Shown: positions 42,257-52,525 of the stretch, piece after piece | Numbering within the stretch: the stretch's first letter is position 1 | Layout: every line of letters begins with the position of its first letter | Source of the DNA: Actinomycetales bacterium | GTDB taxonomy: Bacteria > Actinomycetota > Actinomycetes > Actinomycetales > Microbacteriaceae | Direction: 5' to 3' | Assembly (NCBI GenBank): GCA_015655415.1 | Contig: JAATFB010000105.1 | Location: forward strand, 34,107 to 98,106 | DNA: 64,000 bases | Notes under the pieces: generated by a model | Database searches by the model: none | What the model was told of the DNA's origin: nothing | What the model saw: the letters and a program-made list of their open reading frames with translations, nothing else | Position numbers and translations under genes: made by a program

Positions 42257-42935
42257 AGCTCTGGAACGTCGGAGGCGTCTGCCGGTCCGAGTCCCCGCCG
42301 GTCACCGCGGCGAACTGGCCGGAGGGCGCCGAGCCGGCCGACGGGGTCGGGCCCGGGGACGGAACCCCGGTGCTGTCCAGGTCGCGGAGCTGGCCCTCGA
42401 TGTAGCTCTTCAGCTTCGCCCGGTAGTCGCGCTCGAAGTTCCTCAGCTCCTCGATCTGGTGCTCGATCGACGAGCGCTCCGACTCGAGCGCGGCGATCTG
42501 GGCGCGTTGCTTGGCCTCGGCCTCGGCGACAACACGGGCGGCCGTCGCGTGACCCTCGGCGATCAGCGCGTCGCGCTTCTCGATGCCCTCGCGCACGTGC
42601 TCCTCGTGCAGGCGGCGGGCGAGCTGCAACAGGTTGTTCGTGCTCTCGGTCTCGTCCACCTCGGTGCTCGCCTGCTGCGGCACGGCCACGGCGGCCGGAA
42701 CCGGGGCGGCGGCGGGCGCCGGAGCCTGATCGGAGCCCGCGGTGCGCTGCAACTCGGCGATCCGGGCCTCAGAGGCCGCGAGGCGCTGCTTCAGCTCGTC
42801 GTTCTCCTGATTGAGGCGGCGCAGCTCGACGACGACCTCGTCCAGGAAGTCGTCGACCTCGTCCTGGTCGTAGCCCTCGCGGAATTTGGTCGGTTGAAAC
42901 CGCTTGTTGACGACATCTTCCGGAGTTAGCGCCAT
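42246..42935 (-). CDS. divIVA: DivIVA/Wag31 polar growth scaffold
   Basis: A 229-residue coiled-coil protein that marks curved membrane at poles and septa and recruits wall-synthesis machinery. N-terminal DivIVA lipid-binding segment MALTPEDVVNKRFQPTKFREGYDQDEVDDFLDEV (conserved FxxxxxREGYDxxEVDxFL), a Pro/Ala linker (about 70-95), and a long coiled coil to about residue 185, then a Ser/Gly/Pro tail. AAGGGTGG precedes the ATG. It follows the YggT gene by about 100 bases. Confidence 0.95.
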   Translation of the reverse strand: MALTPEDVVNKRFQPTKFREGYDQDEVDDFLDEVVVELRRLNQENDELKQRLAASEARIAELQRTAGSDQAPAPAAAPVPAAVAVPQQASTEVDETESTNNLLQLARRLHEEHVREGIEKRDALIAEGHATAARVVAEAEAKQRAQIAALESERSSIEHQIEELRNFERDYRAKLKSYIEGQLRDLDSTGVPSPGPTPSAGSAPSGQFAAVTGGDSDRQTPPTFQSFGG

Positions 42936-43035
42936 GGCCTACCACCCTTAGAGCTTGATTCGAACAGTGGACAACGTTCAGTCAACGCTAGCAAAGTCGC
43001 CCATGACCCTGCCATCGACGCGGGGACCCCCCTGG

Positions 43036-43335
43036 TCAGATGAACGAGGATGCTATGTACATGCCGATGATGCACGCGAACATCGTCAGCGTCCACCCGA
43101 AGTCCAGCGCGACCGGCCCGAGCGCCAGCGGAGGAAGCAGCCGACGGAAGAACTTGATCGGCGGATCCGTGACCGTGAAAGCGGCCTCGGCCAGCACGAG
43201 GCCGAAGCCGCGCGGCCGCCAGCCTCGAGCGAAGGTGCGCACGAGGTCGAGCACGAACCGCACCCAGAGCACGACGAAGAACAGCAGGAAGACGTAATAG
43301 GCGACGGTCGCGATGATGGAGACGGCGAAGGGCAC
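43036..43335 (-). CDS. YggT-family membrane protein
   Basis: A 99-residue protein with two transmembrane segments flanking a conserved loop (RGFGLVLAEAAFTVTDPPIKFFRRLLPP). YggT proteins accompany sepF in dcw clusters of Gram-positive bacteria; exact function unknown, often linked to division or osmotic stress. It starts 44 bases after sepF ends. Confidence 0.9.
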   Translation of the reverse strand: MPFAVSIIATVAYYVFLLFFVVLWVRFVLDLVRTFARGWRPRGFGLVLAEAAFTVTDPPIKFFRRLLPPLALGPVALDFGWTLTMFACIIGMYIASSFI

Positions 43336-43379
43336 AGATCAAGTATGCGGGACGCCCGCCCTGCTCAGGCCGCCGACCG

Positions 43380-43853
43380 TCAGGCGCCGGCGAAGAACGA
43401 CGCCTCGACGTCGCCCGCGACCGTCGACGCCGATCCTGACACCATGATGTTCTCGGGCGACAGCAGGAACACCTTGCTGGTGACCTTCTCGATCTTGCCT
43501 CGCAGACCCTGCGTGAGGCCACTGGAGAAGTCGATCATGCGCTGCGCCTCGGAGTCGCTCATCTGCGAGAGATTGAGGATCACCGGGATCCCCTCGCGGA
43601 ACGATTCCGCGATCATCTTCGCGTCGCTGTACTGACGAGGGTGGACCGTGAGGATCTCGTTCACTTCTTGCACCGTCACATTCCGTGCTGGGGTCGGCTT
43701 GCGCAGCGGCGTGACCGGCGCCTTGGCCGGTGCAGCGTGCTGTACCGGCGCGACAGGTGCCGGATGCGCTGCGGCGACCGGTTCTTCGTCGTACTCGAGC
43801 TCGTCCTCGACGAGACCGAGGTAGGCCATCGTCTTCTTGAGCGGGTTAGCCAT
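43380..43853 (-). CDS. sepF: cell division protein SepF
   Basis: A 157-residue FtsZ-binding membrane anchor. An N-terminal amphipathic helix ([22 protein letters not shown]) binds membrane, a Pro/Ala linker follows, and residues 70-150 form the SepF domain ([39 protein letters not shown]). The ATG at 43853 has GAGGA 4-5 bases upstream. In actinobacteria, which lack FtsA, SepF tethers the Z ring; its FtsZ target tail is encoded just upstream. Confidence 0.95.
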   Translation of the reverse strand: MANPLKKTMAYLGLVEDELEYDEEPVAAAHPAPVAPVQHAAPAKAPVTPLRKPTPARNVTVQEVNEILTVHPRQYSDAKMIAESFREGIPVILNLSQMSDSEAQRMIDFSSGLTQGLRGKIEKVTSKVFLLSPENIMVSGSASTVAGDVEASFFAGA

Positions 43854-43919
43854 CGGGTCCTCCGTGTGCTGCTTGAGGTCGTGCGGTGTCGCCGGTCGTC
43901 GGCGCATTTCACAGCAAGG

Positions 43920-44609
43920 CTATGCACGCTCGGGCCGCTTTCCCGTGATTGCCGTGCCGATGCGAAGGTGTGTCGCCCCTTCCGCGATCGCATCGACGTA
44001 GTCGCCGGACATGCCGGCGGAGATGGCGACGGCATCAGGTGCGAGCACGCGAAGGCGTTCGGATGCCTTCCGCAGACGGGCGAACGCCCGTCTGCTGTCC
44101 TGCCCGAGCGGGGCGATGGCCATCACTCCGCACAGACGCAGGCCCGGTGCCTCCAGCACGCGCTCGGCGAGGCCGAGCATGCCCTCGGGGGCGACGCCGC
44201 CGCGGGCGGGGTCACTCGTGAGGTTCAGCTGGATGAAGCAGTCCAGATCCGCGCCGTCGGCACGCAACGCGTCGACGAGCGGCATCCTGTCGACCGAGTG
44301 CACTGCCGAGGCGAAACCCCTCACCCGCTTCGCCTTGTTCGTCTGGAGCCGACCGATGAAGTGCCAGCGCAGCCCCGAGCCCGCCAGCTGGGACGCCTTG
44401 GCCTGCGCCTCCTGTGCCCTGCTCTCCCCCACGTCGCGCACGCCCAGTGCGGCCAGCTCGCGCACGAGCGAGGGCGGCTGGAACTTCGTCACCACGATGA
44501 TCGTTATCCCCTCGGGGTCCCGATGCGCGCCGCGCGCCGCTTCGGCGACGTTGTGTCGCACCCGACCGAGTCGCTCGGCCAGCGCATCCGCGTCGACCCC
44601 CTCGTTCAC
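43920..44609 (-). CDS. YggS-family pyridoxal-phosphate homeostasis protein
   Basis: A 229-residue TIM-barrel PLP-binding protein. The PLP Lys is in [10 protein letters not shown] near residue 41; [15 protein letters not shown] and [12 protein letters not shown] are also diagnostic. It buffers PLP rather than catalysing a known reaction. The GTG at 44609 overlaps the ftsZ stop (GTGA). The laccase-domain gene that often sits between ftsZ and this gene is absent. Confidence 0.94.
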   Translation of the reverse strand: MNEGVDADALAERLGRVRHNVAEAARGAHRDPEGITIIVVTKFQPPSLVRELAALGVRDVGESRAQEAQAKASQLAGSGLRWHFIGRLQTNKAKRVRGFASAVHSVDRMPLVDALRADGADLDCFIQLNLTSDPARGGVAPEGMLGLAERVLEAPGLRLCGVMAIAPLGQDSRRAFARLRKASERLRVLAPDAVAISAGMSGDYVDAIAEGATHLRIGTAITGKRPERA

Positions 44610-45778
44610 TTCAGGAAGTCGGGAACGTCCAGCACATCGTCGTCGTCGAACGAAGGATCGCCGACCGCGGCCTCGACGAGCTTGGAGTCCGCCTCGGACC
44701 AGGTGCCCCGGACGGGCACGTCGTCGTCCTCGAGCGCCTGGGTGTCCACCAGCTCGTTGCCGGACTGATCGTCGCCTCCGCCCGCGGCGACGAACGTCGA
44801 GCGACGCGCGTCCGCCTGCTTCGACTGGGGCTCTCCGCCGTCGAACCCGGCGGCGATGACCGTGACCCGCACCTCGTCGCCCAGCGTGTCGTCGATGACG
44901 GCTCCGAAGATGATGTTCGCCTCCGGGTGCACAGCCTCCTGGACGAGACGTGCCGCGTCGTTGATCTCGAAGATGCCGAGGTTCGACCCGCCCTGGATGG
45001 ACAGCAGGACGCCGCGCGCGCCCTCGATGCTCGCCTCGAGCAGCGGCGACGCCACGGCGAGCTCTGCCGCCTTGATGGCCCGGTCGGCGCCGCGCGACGA
45101 GCCGATGCCCATGAGTGCGGAGCCGGCGCCGTGCATCACCGATTTCACGTCGGCGAAGTCGAGGTTGATCAGCCCGGGAGTCGTGATGAGGTCGGTGATG
45201 CCCTGCACGCCGGCGAGGAGCACCTGGTCCGCGGTAGCGAACGCCTCGAGCATGCTGATGCCCCGGTCGCTGATCTCCAGCAGCCGGTCGTTCGGCACGA
45301 CGATGAGCGTGTCGACCTCTTCCTTCAGCCGCGCGACGCCCGCCTCCGCCTGATCGGCGCGGCGCTTGCCCTCGAACCCGAACGGCTTGGTCACCACGCC
45401 GATCGTGAGCGCTCCGATCGACTTCGCGATCCTCGCGACGACCGGGGCCCCGCCCGTGCCGGTGCCCCCGCCCTCACCGGCGGTCACGAACACCATGTCA
45501 GCGCCCGTGAGCGCCTCCTCGATCTCTTCGGCGTGATCCTCGGCGGCGCGCCGGCCGACCTCCGGATCGGCACCGGCGCCCAGCCCGCGCGTGATCTCGC
45601 GACCCACGTCGAGCTTCACGTCGGCATCGCACATCAGCAGCGCCTGGGCATCGGTGTTGATCGCGATGAACTCGACGCCGCGCAGCCCGAGCTCGATCAT
45701 GCGGTTGACGGCGTTCACGCCGCCGCCGCCGATGCCGACGACCTTGATCACGGCGAGATAGTTCTGGTTCATAGTCAC
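44606..45778 (-). CDS. ftsZ: cell division GTPase FtsZ
   Basis: A 390-residue tubulin homologue that forms the Z ring. Features: [13 protein letters not shown], tubulin signature [13 protein letters not shown] near residue 100, the T7-loop region, and a Glu/Asp-rich linker ending in the conserved tail [13 protein letters not shown] that binds SepF and FtsW-type partners. I start at the GTG at 45778 because GGAGG lies 6 bases upstream; the ATG two codons later (45772) is the alternative with 12-base spacing. A terminator-like pair of hairpins separates it from ftsQ, so it probably has its own promoter in 45790-45900. Confidence 0.97.
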   Translation of the reverse strand: MTMNQNYLAVIKVVGIGGGGVNAVNRMIELGLRGVEFIAINTDAQALLMCDADVKLDVGREITRGLGAGADPEVGRRAAEDHAEEIEEALTGADMVFVTAGEGGGTGTGGAPVVARIAKSIGALTIGVVTKPFGFEGKRRADQAEAGVARLKEEVDTLIVVPNDRLLEISDRGISMLEAFATADQVLLAGVQGITDLITTPGLINLDFADVKSVMHGAGSALMGIGSSRGADRAIKAAELAVASPLLEASIEGARGVLLSIQGGSNLGIFEINDAARLVQEAVHPEANIIFGAVIDDTLGDEVRVTVIAAGFDGGEPQSKQADARRSTFVAAGGGDDQSGNELVDTQALEDDDVPVRGTWSEADSKLVEAAVGDPSFDDDDVLDVPDFLK

Positions 45779-45799
45779 GACGGGCCTCCGCTGGCAACC

Positions 45800-45870
45800 T
45801 TCAACTTCAAGTCGAGGCTTAAAGTTATGCTCGGTATGCATTTACTACGCCCGACGTTATGCGCGGCCGG
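45800..45870 (-). promoter_or_regulatory. AT-rich ftsZ upstream region, probable promoter
   Basis: This stretch is conspicuously AT-rich for the window and on the minus strand contains TAACTT (a TANNNT match) and TTAAGC-type elements. It lies between the ftsQ terminators and the ftsZ start. I cannot assign an exact start site. Confidence 0.4.
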
Positions 45871-45927
45871 CATCCCCGGCCTGCAGATCCGCCGCGTGTC
45901 GCCACACCGGGGCGTCATCCGGCGCGG

Positions 45928-45966
45928 GCCCGGACGCTCGGTCCGGGCGGGTGCTGACAGGCACCC
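45928..45966 (-). terminator. double hairpin between ftsQ and ftsZ
   Basis: GGGTGC (45949-45954) pairs with GCACCC (45961-45966), starting 2 bases beyond the ftsQ stop; then GCCCGGAC (45928-45935) pairs perfectly with GTCCGGGC (45941-45948). Together they would partly end the mur/fts transcript before ftsZ. Confidence 0.6.
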
Positions 45967-45967
45967 G

Positions 45968-47107
45968 TCAGCGCGTGACCGGGCTCTTGGGCGCCGAGAC
46001 GTCATAGACGGATGCGCCAGGAGCCGCCGCGACCAGCCTCTGGAGCACGGCCGACTTCAGCGCGGACTGATCGGCACCGCCCCACACGACCGTGACGCCC
46101 GAGGTCAGCTTCATTGTCACGTCCTGGGCGCCTGTCGCGCTCGCGGTGTCCACCTGGCCGAGCATGCCGTCGGGGAGCGCGGCGAGCACCGCGGCGGCGG
46201 CCTCGAACTCCTTCTGACGCGAACGCTCCGACGCGTCGTCGGGGATCTCGATCACGGGATAGCCTCCCGGGCGTTCTGCGGTCGTCTGCATCACCACCCC
46301 CGCCTGGTCGACCAGCTCGTACCCCGACGGCCTCTTGAGGAGCGCGATCGGCGTGCGCTCGACGATCCGGACCACGAGCGTCCCCGGCGGCTCCGCCTCC
46401 GTGCTGTAGCTGCGGATCAGGGGGAACCCTTGAAGCTTGGCCCGGATTTTGCCGTAGTCGAGCAGCGGGAGCGGCGTGCCCAGCTGGGAGTCCAGGGCCT
46501 TGCGCACGACGGCCGCGTCCACCTGCCGCGTTCCCTCCACATCGATCGAGCGCAGCGCCATGAGCGGGGAGACCGACACCAGAGCAGCCGCCGCCAGCAC
46601 GACCACGACCGCACCCGACCCGATCAGCCACGCCAGTCGCCGGCGGCGCGCCGCGCGGGTGAACCGCCTGACCTCGGCGCGCTCGTACCGCCGCCGACGA
46701 CGCGCGGCGGCACGGACGCTCGAGGTGTCTGCCGCCCGGCTCGGGGCCTCCGGAAGCGACCCGGCGATCCCGCGACGCCGCACCTGCCATCGAGGCCATC
46801 CCGCCTGTGTCTCGGATGGCGCAGGCGCGTCGGAACCGGTCGGCGCCGCCCTCTCACGGCTGTGGCCGCCGGCCGAGACGCGAGGCGGCTCCCCGATGAC
46901 CGGGATGGGTGCCGTGATGGCCTCCGGTTCCGCGGTGCCGGCCGATGGATCGCGCCGTTCTGGCGCGCCGAAGGCTCCGGGATCCGCCGTGGCGGAGCGC
47001 GGATGCCGAGCAGAGGGCGACCCCGACGCCCCGGCGACGGCGGTGGAGGAGCCGCGATTCAGCGCACGGCGAGCCGTCGCGTCGTCGAATCCCTGCGGAC
47101 GCCTCAC
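45968..47107 (-). CDS. ftsQ: cell division protein FtsQ
   Basis: A 379-residue divisome protein. An unusually long cytoplasmic N-terminus (about 155 residues, Arg/Pro/Ala-rich, low complexity) precedes one transmembrane helix (LAWLIGSGAVVVVLAAAALVSV). Then come the extracytoplasmic POTRA domain (LRSIDVEGTRQVDAAVVRKAL) and the beta domain (GTLVVRIVERTPIALLKRP). It links FtsL/FtsI to the rest of the divisome. The GTG start lies 3 bases after the murC stop. Confidence 0.93.
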   Translation of the reverse strand: MRRPQGFDDATARRALNRGSSTAVAGASGSPSARHPRSATADPGAFGAPERRDPSAGTAEPEAITAPIPVIGEPPRVSAGGHSRERAAPTGSDAPAPSETQAGWPRWQVRRRGIAGSLPEAPSRAADTSSVRAAARRRRRYERAEVRRFTRAARRRRLAWLIGSGAVVVVLAAAALVSVSPLMALRSIDVEGTRQVDAAVVRKALDSQLGTPLPLLDYGKIRAKLQGFPLIRSYSTEAEPPGTLVVRIVERTPIALLKRPSGYELVDQAGVVMQTTAERPGGYPVIEIPDDASERSRQKEFEAAAAVLAALPDGMLGQVDTASATGAQDVTMKLTSGVTVVWGGADQSALKSAVLQRLVAAAPGASVYDVSAPKSPVTR

Positions 47108-47110
47108 GGG

Positions 47111-48508
47111 TCAGTCGTCCGCCCGTCGGAGCGCGTCCAGGATCTGAGGCACGATCCGGTACACGTCGCCGCAGCCCAGGGTGATCACGAAGTCGCCCTC
47201 GCGCGCGATCGCGGCCGTGTGATCGGCTGCCTCCTGCCAGTCGGGGACGAAGGCGACCTTCGAGGGGTCGGCGAACCGTTCCGCGACGAGGGCACCGGTG
47301 ACGCCGGGTTCCGGGTCCTCGCGTGCGCCGTACACGTCGAGGACGACGGTCTCGTCGGCATAGGTCTCCAGCACCCTCGCGAACTCGCCGGCGAACAGCC
47401 GAGTGCGGCTGTAGAGATGGGGCTGATGGACGGCGATGATGCGCCCGTCGCCGACGACGGTGCGTGCCGCGGAAAGCGCCGCGGCGACCTCGGTCGGGTG
47501 GTGCGCGTAGTCGTCGTACACGCTCACACCGCGCACGATCCCGTGCAGCTCGAAACGCCGCTGGGTTCCCGCGAACGTCGCGATCGCCTCGAGCGAGGCG
47601 GCGGGCTCGAAGCCGAGGCCCACCAGGACGGCGAAGGCCCCCGCGGCGTTGATGGCGTTGTGCCGGCCCGGCACGCGGAGCCGCGCGGGATAGTCGGCGC
47701 CGCGGTAGGAGAGCGTGAACGAGACGCCACCGGTCGTGGACACGCCGTGCACACGCACGTCGGCCTCCGGCGCCTCGCCGAACGTGAGCACGTGCCGGTG
47801 GCTGAGACGCCTCCTCACCTCCACCGCTCCCGGATCGTCGGAGGAGATCACCACGAGCTCGCGCGCCGAGGCGGCGAAGGCGACGAACGCGTCGCGGAAT
47901 CGCTCCAGCGTGCCGTAATGGTCGAGGTGGTCGGGATCCACGTTGGTGACCAGAGCGACCGCAGTGTCATAGAGCAGGAAGGAACCGTCGGACTCGTCGG
48001 CCTCGATCACGAACAGGTCGTCGCCGCCGAAACCGCTGGAGGCGCCGAGGGCCTCGATGACACCGCCATTGACGAAGCTCGGGTCCTGCCCGAGGCCGAG
48101 CAGTCCGGTGACGATCATGCCGGTCGAGGTGGTCTTGCCGTGCGCGCCGGCGACGGAGACGAGTCGCCTGCCGCCGACCAGCCACTTCAGCGCCTGGCTG
48201 CGGTGCAGCACCGGGATGCCGTGCGCGAGAGCGTACTGGTACTCCGGGTTCTCCTGCCACAGCGCGCCCGTGACGACCACGGTGTCCGCCTGGCCGACGT
48301 TGGCGGCGTCGTGCCCGATGGCCACGGTCGCGCCCAGCGCTCGAAGCGCCGCGATGTTCGAGGAGTCGCGCACGTCGGAGCCGGTCACGACATGACCCGC
48401 CTGCAGGAAGAGACGGGCGATCCCGCTCATGCCCGATCCGCCGATCCCGACGAAGTGCACCCGGTCGATCGACTCGGGAGGCGTCATGGTCAGATCGGGT
48501 TTGATCAC
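47111..48508 (-). CDS. murC: UDP-N-acetylmuramate-L-alanine ligase
   Basis: A 465-residue ATP-dependent ligase adding L-Ala to UDP-MurNAc, the first peptide step. N-terminal [25 protein letters not shown] loop [13 protein letters not shown] near residue 115, EADESDGSF, and the substrate-domain motif [12 protein letters not shown]. The GTG at 48508 gives the usual length. The short upstream gap to murG (109 bases) has no gene. Confidence 0.96.
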   Translation of the reverse strand: MIKPDLTMTPPESIDRVHFVGIGGSGMSGIARLFLQAGHVVTGSDVRDSSNIAALRALGATVAIGHDAANVGQADTVVVTGALWQENPEYQYALAHGIPVLHRSQALKWLVGGRRLVSVAGAHGKTTSTGMIVTGLLGLGQDPSFVNGGVIEALGASSGFGGDDLFVIEADESDGSFLLYDTAVALVTNVDPDHLDHYGTLERFRDAFVAFAASARELVVISSDDPGAVEVRRRLSHRHVLTFGEAPEADVRVHGVSTTGGVSFTLSYRGADYPARLRVPGRHNAINAAGAFAVLVGLGFEPAASLEAIATFAGTQRRFELHGIVRGVSVYDDYAHHPTEVAAALSAARTVVGDGRIIAVHQPHLYSRTRLFAGEFARVLETYADETVVLDVYGAREDPEPGVTGALVAERFADPSKVAFVPDWQEAADHTAAIAREGDFVITLGCGDVYRIVPQILDALRRADD

Positions 48509-48617
48509 GGTTCGGGACTGTCCTGTCTGTAGTCGCGTCGGGACGGCATCCGAGGGGCCGTCCGGCTCCTCTCCAGTATGCCGTCGGCGGCCTGAGCGTT
48601 CGGCACGACCCGCTCGC

Positions 48618-49691
48618 TCACCCTCGTGCCAGCGCCTCGCGGATCAGGGCGACCATGCGCTCGGCCCCGTCGCGCACGCCGACGGATGCCGTCGCCGCCG
48701 CCATCCGACGCAGGCGCGGCCGGTCCTGAAGCAGGGGCACGACGGATGCCCTCACCCACTGCGGGGTGAACCGCGCGTCGTCGACGAGCACCGCTCCCCC
48801 GACGGCGACCACACCTGCCGCGTTGAACCGCTGCTCCCCGTTGCCCACCGGGTAGGGCACGTAGACGGCCGGAATGCCCAGAGCGGACAGCTCGCTCACG
48901 GTCGCCGCGCCGGCCCGGGAGATCGCGACATCGGCCAGGGCCAGCGCGAGATCCATGCGATCGCAGTAGTCGAGGAGGCGATAGCCGGCGACGCCCGGAT
49001 CCGCGAACTCCGCCGAGCCGCCCTGCACGTGCAACACCTGGTAGCCCGTCTCCGTCAGCGCGGCGGCGGACTCGATCGCCGTAGCGTTGATCCGCCTCGC
49101 ACCGAGCGAGCCGCCGGTGACCAGGAGGGTGGGCCGGTCGTCCAGAGCGAACAGCTCCAGGGCCTCGCCGCGCGCCGCCTCCCGGTCGAGCTCCGCGATC
49201 TCCCGGCGCAACGGCATGCCCACGAACCGGGCGTGCGCGATCGAGGTGCCCTCGAAGGCCACGCCGACGTATCGGGTGTATCGAGCACCCAGCCTGTTGG
49301 CCAGGCCGGGCTTCGCGTTCGCCTCGTGCAGCACCAGCGGGACGCGCTGCCGGTGCGCGGCGGAGTAGGCGGGAGCGGAGGCATATCCCCCGAAGCCCAC
49401 CACGACGTCCACCCCGCGTGCGGCGATCAGGTCACGCACGGTCGCGACGCTGGCACGGAAACGAGCGGGGAACCGCAGTGCCGCGGCATCCGGTCGCCGG
49501 GGAAAGGGCAGCTTGGGGATCACCGCGAGCTCGTAGCCGCGTGCCGGCACCAAGCGTGCCTCGAGCCCCTCAGCGGTGCCGAGCACGATCACCTCCGCGT
49601 CGTGATCCTCGCGCAGGAGGGCGTCGGCGACGGCGAGCAGCGGGTTCACATGGCCGGCGGTTCCCCCGCCGGCCAGCAGGAACGTCGTCAT
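48618..49691 (-). CDS. murG: UDP-GlcNAc transferase MurG (lipid II synthase)
   Basis: A 357-residue GT28 glycosyltransferase that converts lipid I to lipid II on the inner membrane face. Motifs: [21 protein letters not shown] at the N-terminus, [40 protein letters not shown] and the UDP-binding [17 protein letters not shown]. The ATG at 49691 overlaps the ftsW stop (ATGA). The open frame continues upstream of 49691 but lies within ftsW. Confidence 0.96.
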   Translation of the reverse strand: MTTFLLAGGGTAGHVNPLLAVADALLREDHDAEVIVLGTAEGLEARLVPARGYELAVIPKLPFPRRPDAAALRFPARFRASVATVRDLIAARGVDVVVGFGGYASAPAYSAAHRQRVPLVLHEANAKPGLANRLGARYTRYVGVAFEGTSIAHARFVGMPLRREIAELDREAARGEALELFALDDRPTLLVTGGSLGARRINATAIESAAALTETGYQVLHVQGGSAEFADPGVAGYRLLDYCDRMDLALALADVAISRAGAATVSELSALGIPAVYVPYPVGNGEQRFNAAGVVAVGGAVLVDDARFTPQWVRASVVPLLQDRPRLRRMAAATASVGVRDGAERMVALIREALARG

Positions 49692-50944
49692 CGCAGGTCG
49701 GTCCCGCGCGGCCTCCTGGGGCCACTGGAGGCGGTGCGGGCGAACGACAGCACGACACCGATGGCGAAGAGCGAGCTGATGAGCGCGGTCCCTCCGGCGG
49801 ATATCAGCGGCAACGGCACGCCGAGCACGGGGAGCAGACCCAGGACCACCCCGATGTTGACCAGGCCCTGACCGACCAGCCAGACCATCACCGCACCGGT
49901 GACGACTCGAGCGAACGGGTCGGCCGACGCGTTCATGACGCGAATGAAGCAGATCGCCAGCAGCACGAAGAGCAGGAGCACGACCACCGCCCCGAGGAGC
50001 CCCAGTTCCTCGCCGATGATGGAGAAGATGAAGTCGGTGCTCGCCGCCGGCAGCCAGTTCCACTTCGACTCGGAATTGCCCAGGCCGACGCCCACGATGC
50101 TTCCGTGTGCCAGAGCGAAGTTGCTCTGCTCGATCTGCCAGCCGGTGCTCAACGGGTCCGCCGCCGACGGGTGGAGGAACCCGAGGATGCGCTCGAGGCG
50201 GTTCGCGCGGGTGATCGCGAACAACAGTGCCGCACCGATCGCGATGACACCGGTCGTGATCAGCTGGCGCAGCGGGATTCCGGCGAAGAACAGCGCCCCC
50301 AGCACGATCGCGACCATGATGGACGTCGTGCCCAGGTCGCCGCCGGCGAGCACGAGGCCCACTGCGACGGCCATCACCAGGACGACGGGGAGCAGACCGT
50401 ACTTCCACTGCGAGAGCCGGTCCTGCTTGCGGGCTATGAACATGCCCATCCAGAGGATCATGGCGATCTTGATCGCCTCGGAGGGCTGGAACACGACCGG
50501 GCCGACCCTCAGCCAGTTCTGGTTGTAGCCCGTGCCGTTGTCGGAGCCGAGCGGGGTGGCGATCACGAGGAGCTGCAGGGCGCACGCGCCCAGGAGCGCC
50601 GGCCACGCCGCCCACTTCCAGAACGAGGCGGGCACGCGGGACGCGAGCAGCATGATCGGCACGCCGATCATCGCGTACAGCCCCTGGTTCAAGAAGCGCG
50701 CGAAGAAGCTGTCACCGTTCGAATGCGAGTCGACCGCCGACGACGAGAGCACCATGACGAGGCCGAACACGACCATGAACAGGGTGACGCCCAGCAGGAG
50801 CAGATAGTTGGCCGACTCGCCAGCGAACACCTTGCCGAGCGAGATGCGCGCACTGACCAGCGTGCCTCGCTGCGGCGTGTCGCCGGGCGCCGGCTCGGCG
50901 GGTCGCCGGGGCGCTCGCGACGCGGCCGAGGTGGGAGCTGTCAT
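49688..50944 (-). CDS. ftsW: septal peptidoglycan glycosyltransferase FtsW (SEDS family)
   Basis: A 418-residue polytopic SEDS protein with about ten transmembrane helices. Family signatures: VVFQPSEAIKIAMILWMG, a TDFIFSIIGEELG loop, and GLLPVLGVPLPLISAGGTALI. It polymerises lipid II with its partner FtsI, which lies further upstream. The first 35 residues are cytoplasmic and basic/Pro-rich. It follows murD by 39 bases. Confidence 0.95.
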   Translation of the reverse strand: MTAPTSAASRAPRRPAEPAPGDTPQRGTLVSARISLGKVFAGESANYLLLLGVTLFMVVFGLVMVLSSSAVDSHSNGDSFFARFLNQGLYAMIGVPIMLLASRVPASFWKWAAWPALLGACALQLLVIATPLGSDNGTGYNQNWLRVGPVVFQPSEAIKIAMILWMGMFIARKQDRLSQWKYGLLPVVLVMAVAVGLVLAGGDLGTTSIMVAIVLGALFFAGIPLRQLITTGVIAIGAALLFAITRANRLERILGFLHPSAADPLSTGWQIEQSNFALAHGSIVGVGLGNSESKWNWLPAASTDFIFSIIGEELGLLGAVVVLLLFVLLAICFIRVMNASADPFARVVTGAVMVWLVGQGLVNIGVVLGLLPVLGVPLPLISAGGTALISSLFAIGVVLSFARTASSGPRRPRGTDLR

Positions 50945-50983
50945 TCGGTTCCCCTCTCCGTGCCCGTCACATCCGTCGCCCCA

Positions 50984-52525
50984 TCACCACGTCCCGGTTC
51001 CGTCGGGCCGTTCCCCGTCCAGCGGGTCGCGGTCGAGCAGGTCGTGCACCGCACGCGCGAACCGGTCGCCCCGATCCGCGTAGTCGACGAACTGGTCCAT
51101 CGACGCCGCCGCCGGGGCGAGGAGCACCGTGTCGCCCTCGCGCGCCAACCGCGCCGCCAGCCGGACCGCCTCCGGCATCACGTCCTCAGTCTCTCCGGGG
51201 CGGACGGCGAGCACCTCGATCCCCGGCGCGTGTCGGCGGAATGCCGCGAGCACCGGCTCCTGGTCGACGCCGATCACGACCGCGCCCGAGAGACGGCCGG
51301 AGTGGGTGCGTACCAGCTCATCGATCGCCACCCCCTTGAGCAGGCCGCCCAGGACCCAGACGATCCGATCGAACGCGCGCAACGAGGCGTCGGCGGCGTG
51401 CGGGTTGGTGGCCTTCGAGTCGTCCACCCACAGCACCCCGCCGCTCTCCGCCACGCGTTCCGCACGATGAGGATCCAGGCGGAACGTGCTCAGCGCGTGC
51501 CGGATCGCGGCGGGCGGCACGCCGTACGAGCGTGCGAGCGCCGCGGCGGCGAGGATGTTCGCCACCACGTGCGGCGCATCGAGCCCCACGGCGCGCAGCT
51601 CGTCGAGCGTGATGAGCTCCAACGCCGTCGTCGCGCGGTCTTCCACGAAGGCACGATCGAGGAGGATGCCGTCCACGATGCCGAAGTCGCTGGGCCCGGG
51701 CGAATCGAGGCCGAAGCCGATCGCACGTGCGCCCTCGACCACGTCGGCGTCCTCGACCATCCGCAGCGTCGCCGCATCGGCCCGGTTGTAGACGCACGCG
51801 ACCTTCGTGTTGTCATAGACGTGCGCCTTCGCGGCGGCGTACGCGGCCACCGTGCCGTGGAAGTCGAGGTGGTCCTCGGCCAGGTTCAGGCAGACGCTGG
51901 CATGCGGGAACATCTCGCCGCCGGGATTGCGGTTCGCCCAGTGCAGCTGGTAGCTGGAGAGCTCGACGACGAGCACGTCGAAACCCCGCGGATCCCGCAC
52001 GACATCGAGCACCGGGACGCCGATGTTGCCACACGCCGTCGCGCGCACGCCCGCGGCGGCCAGGAACGCGGCGGTCAGCTCGACCGTGGTGGTCTTGCCG
52101 TTGGTGCCCGTGACGCAGATCCACTCGGCTGCCGGCTGCACCTTGTCGCGCACCCGCCAGGCGAGCTCCACGTCGCTCCACACCGCCACGCCCGTCGCGC
52201 CGGCCCAGGTCAGCACCGGGTGATCGGGATGGAACCTGCCCGAGGAGACGATCACGAGCTCCGGGTCGAAGTCGACGACGGAATCGGGGACGAGGGAGAG
52301 GTCGCCGACGACCAGACGAGCCCCGATCACCTCCAGGAGGCGGGCACGCTCCTCGTTGGGCGCGTCCGCGACGACGAGGACGTCGGCTCCGAGCTCCGCC
52401 AGCGTGTCCGCGCTGGAGAACGCCGCGACTCCCAGCCCGAGCACCACGACGCGCAATCCGCGCCAGTCGGAGCGCCAGCTGGTCAGGCCGGCGAGGCGGC
52501 CCCGCAGGGCAGCGGATGCCGTCAT
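50984..52525 (-). CDS. murD: UDP-N-acetylmuramoylalanine-D-glutamate ligase
   Basis: A 513-residue ligase adding D-Glu. Rossmann-type N-terminus ([24 protein letters not shown]), ATP loop [14 protein letters not shown] near residue 130, [19 protein letters not shown], and [15 protein letters not shown] in the C-domain. The ATG at 52525 overlaps the mraY stop (ATGA). The N-terminal 20 residues are somewhat longer than in short MurD proteins. Confidence 0.95.
   Translation of the reverse strand: MTASAALRGRLAGLTSWRSDWRGLRVVVLGLGVAAFSSADTLAELGADVLVVADAPNEERARLLEVIGARLVVGDLSLVPDSVVDFDPELVIVSSGRFHPDHPVLTWAGATGVAVWSDVELAWRVRDKVQPAAEWICVTGTNGKTTTVELTAAFLAAAGVRATACGNIGVPVLDVVRDPRGFDVLVVELSSYQLHWANRNPGGEMFPHASVCLNLAEDHLDFHGTVAAYAAAKAHVYDNTKVACVYNRADAATLRMVEDADVVEGARAIGFGLDSPGPSDFGIVDGILLDRAFVEDRATTALELITLDELRAVGLDAPHVVANILAAAALARSYGVPPAAIRHALSTFRLDPHRAERVAESGGVLWVDDSKATNPHAADASLRAFDRIVWVLGGLLKGVAIDELVRTHSGRLSGAVVIGVDQEPVLAAFRRHAPGIEVLAVRPGETEDVMPEAVRLAARLAREGDTVLLAPAAASMDQFVDYADRGDRFARAVHDLLDRDPLDGERPDGTGTW

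Noticed and set aside
44927..48532. 1201-codon open frame on the plus strand, antisense to ftsZ-ftsQ-murC
   Set aside because: It is a shadow produced by high-GC codon bias in the third position of the real genes. The translation is Arg/His/Asp-rich with no domain.
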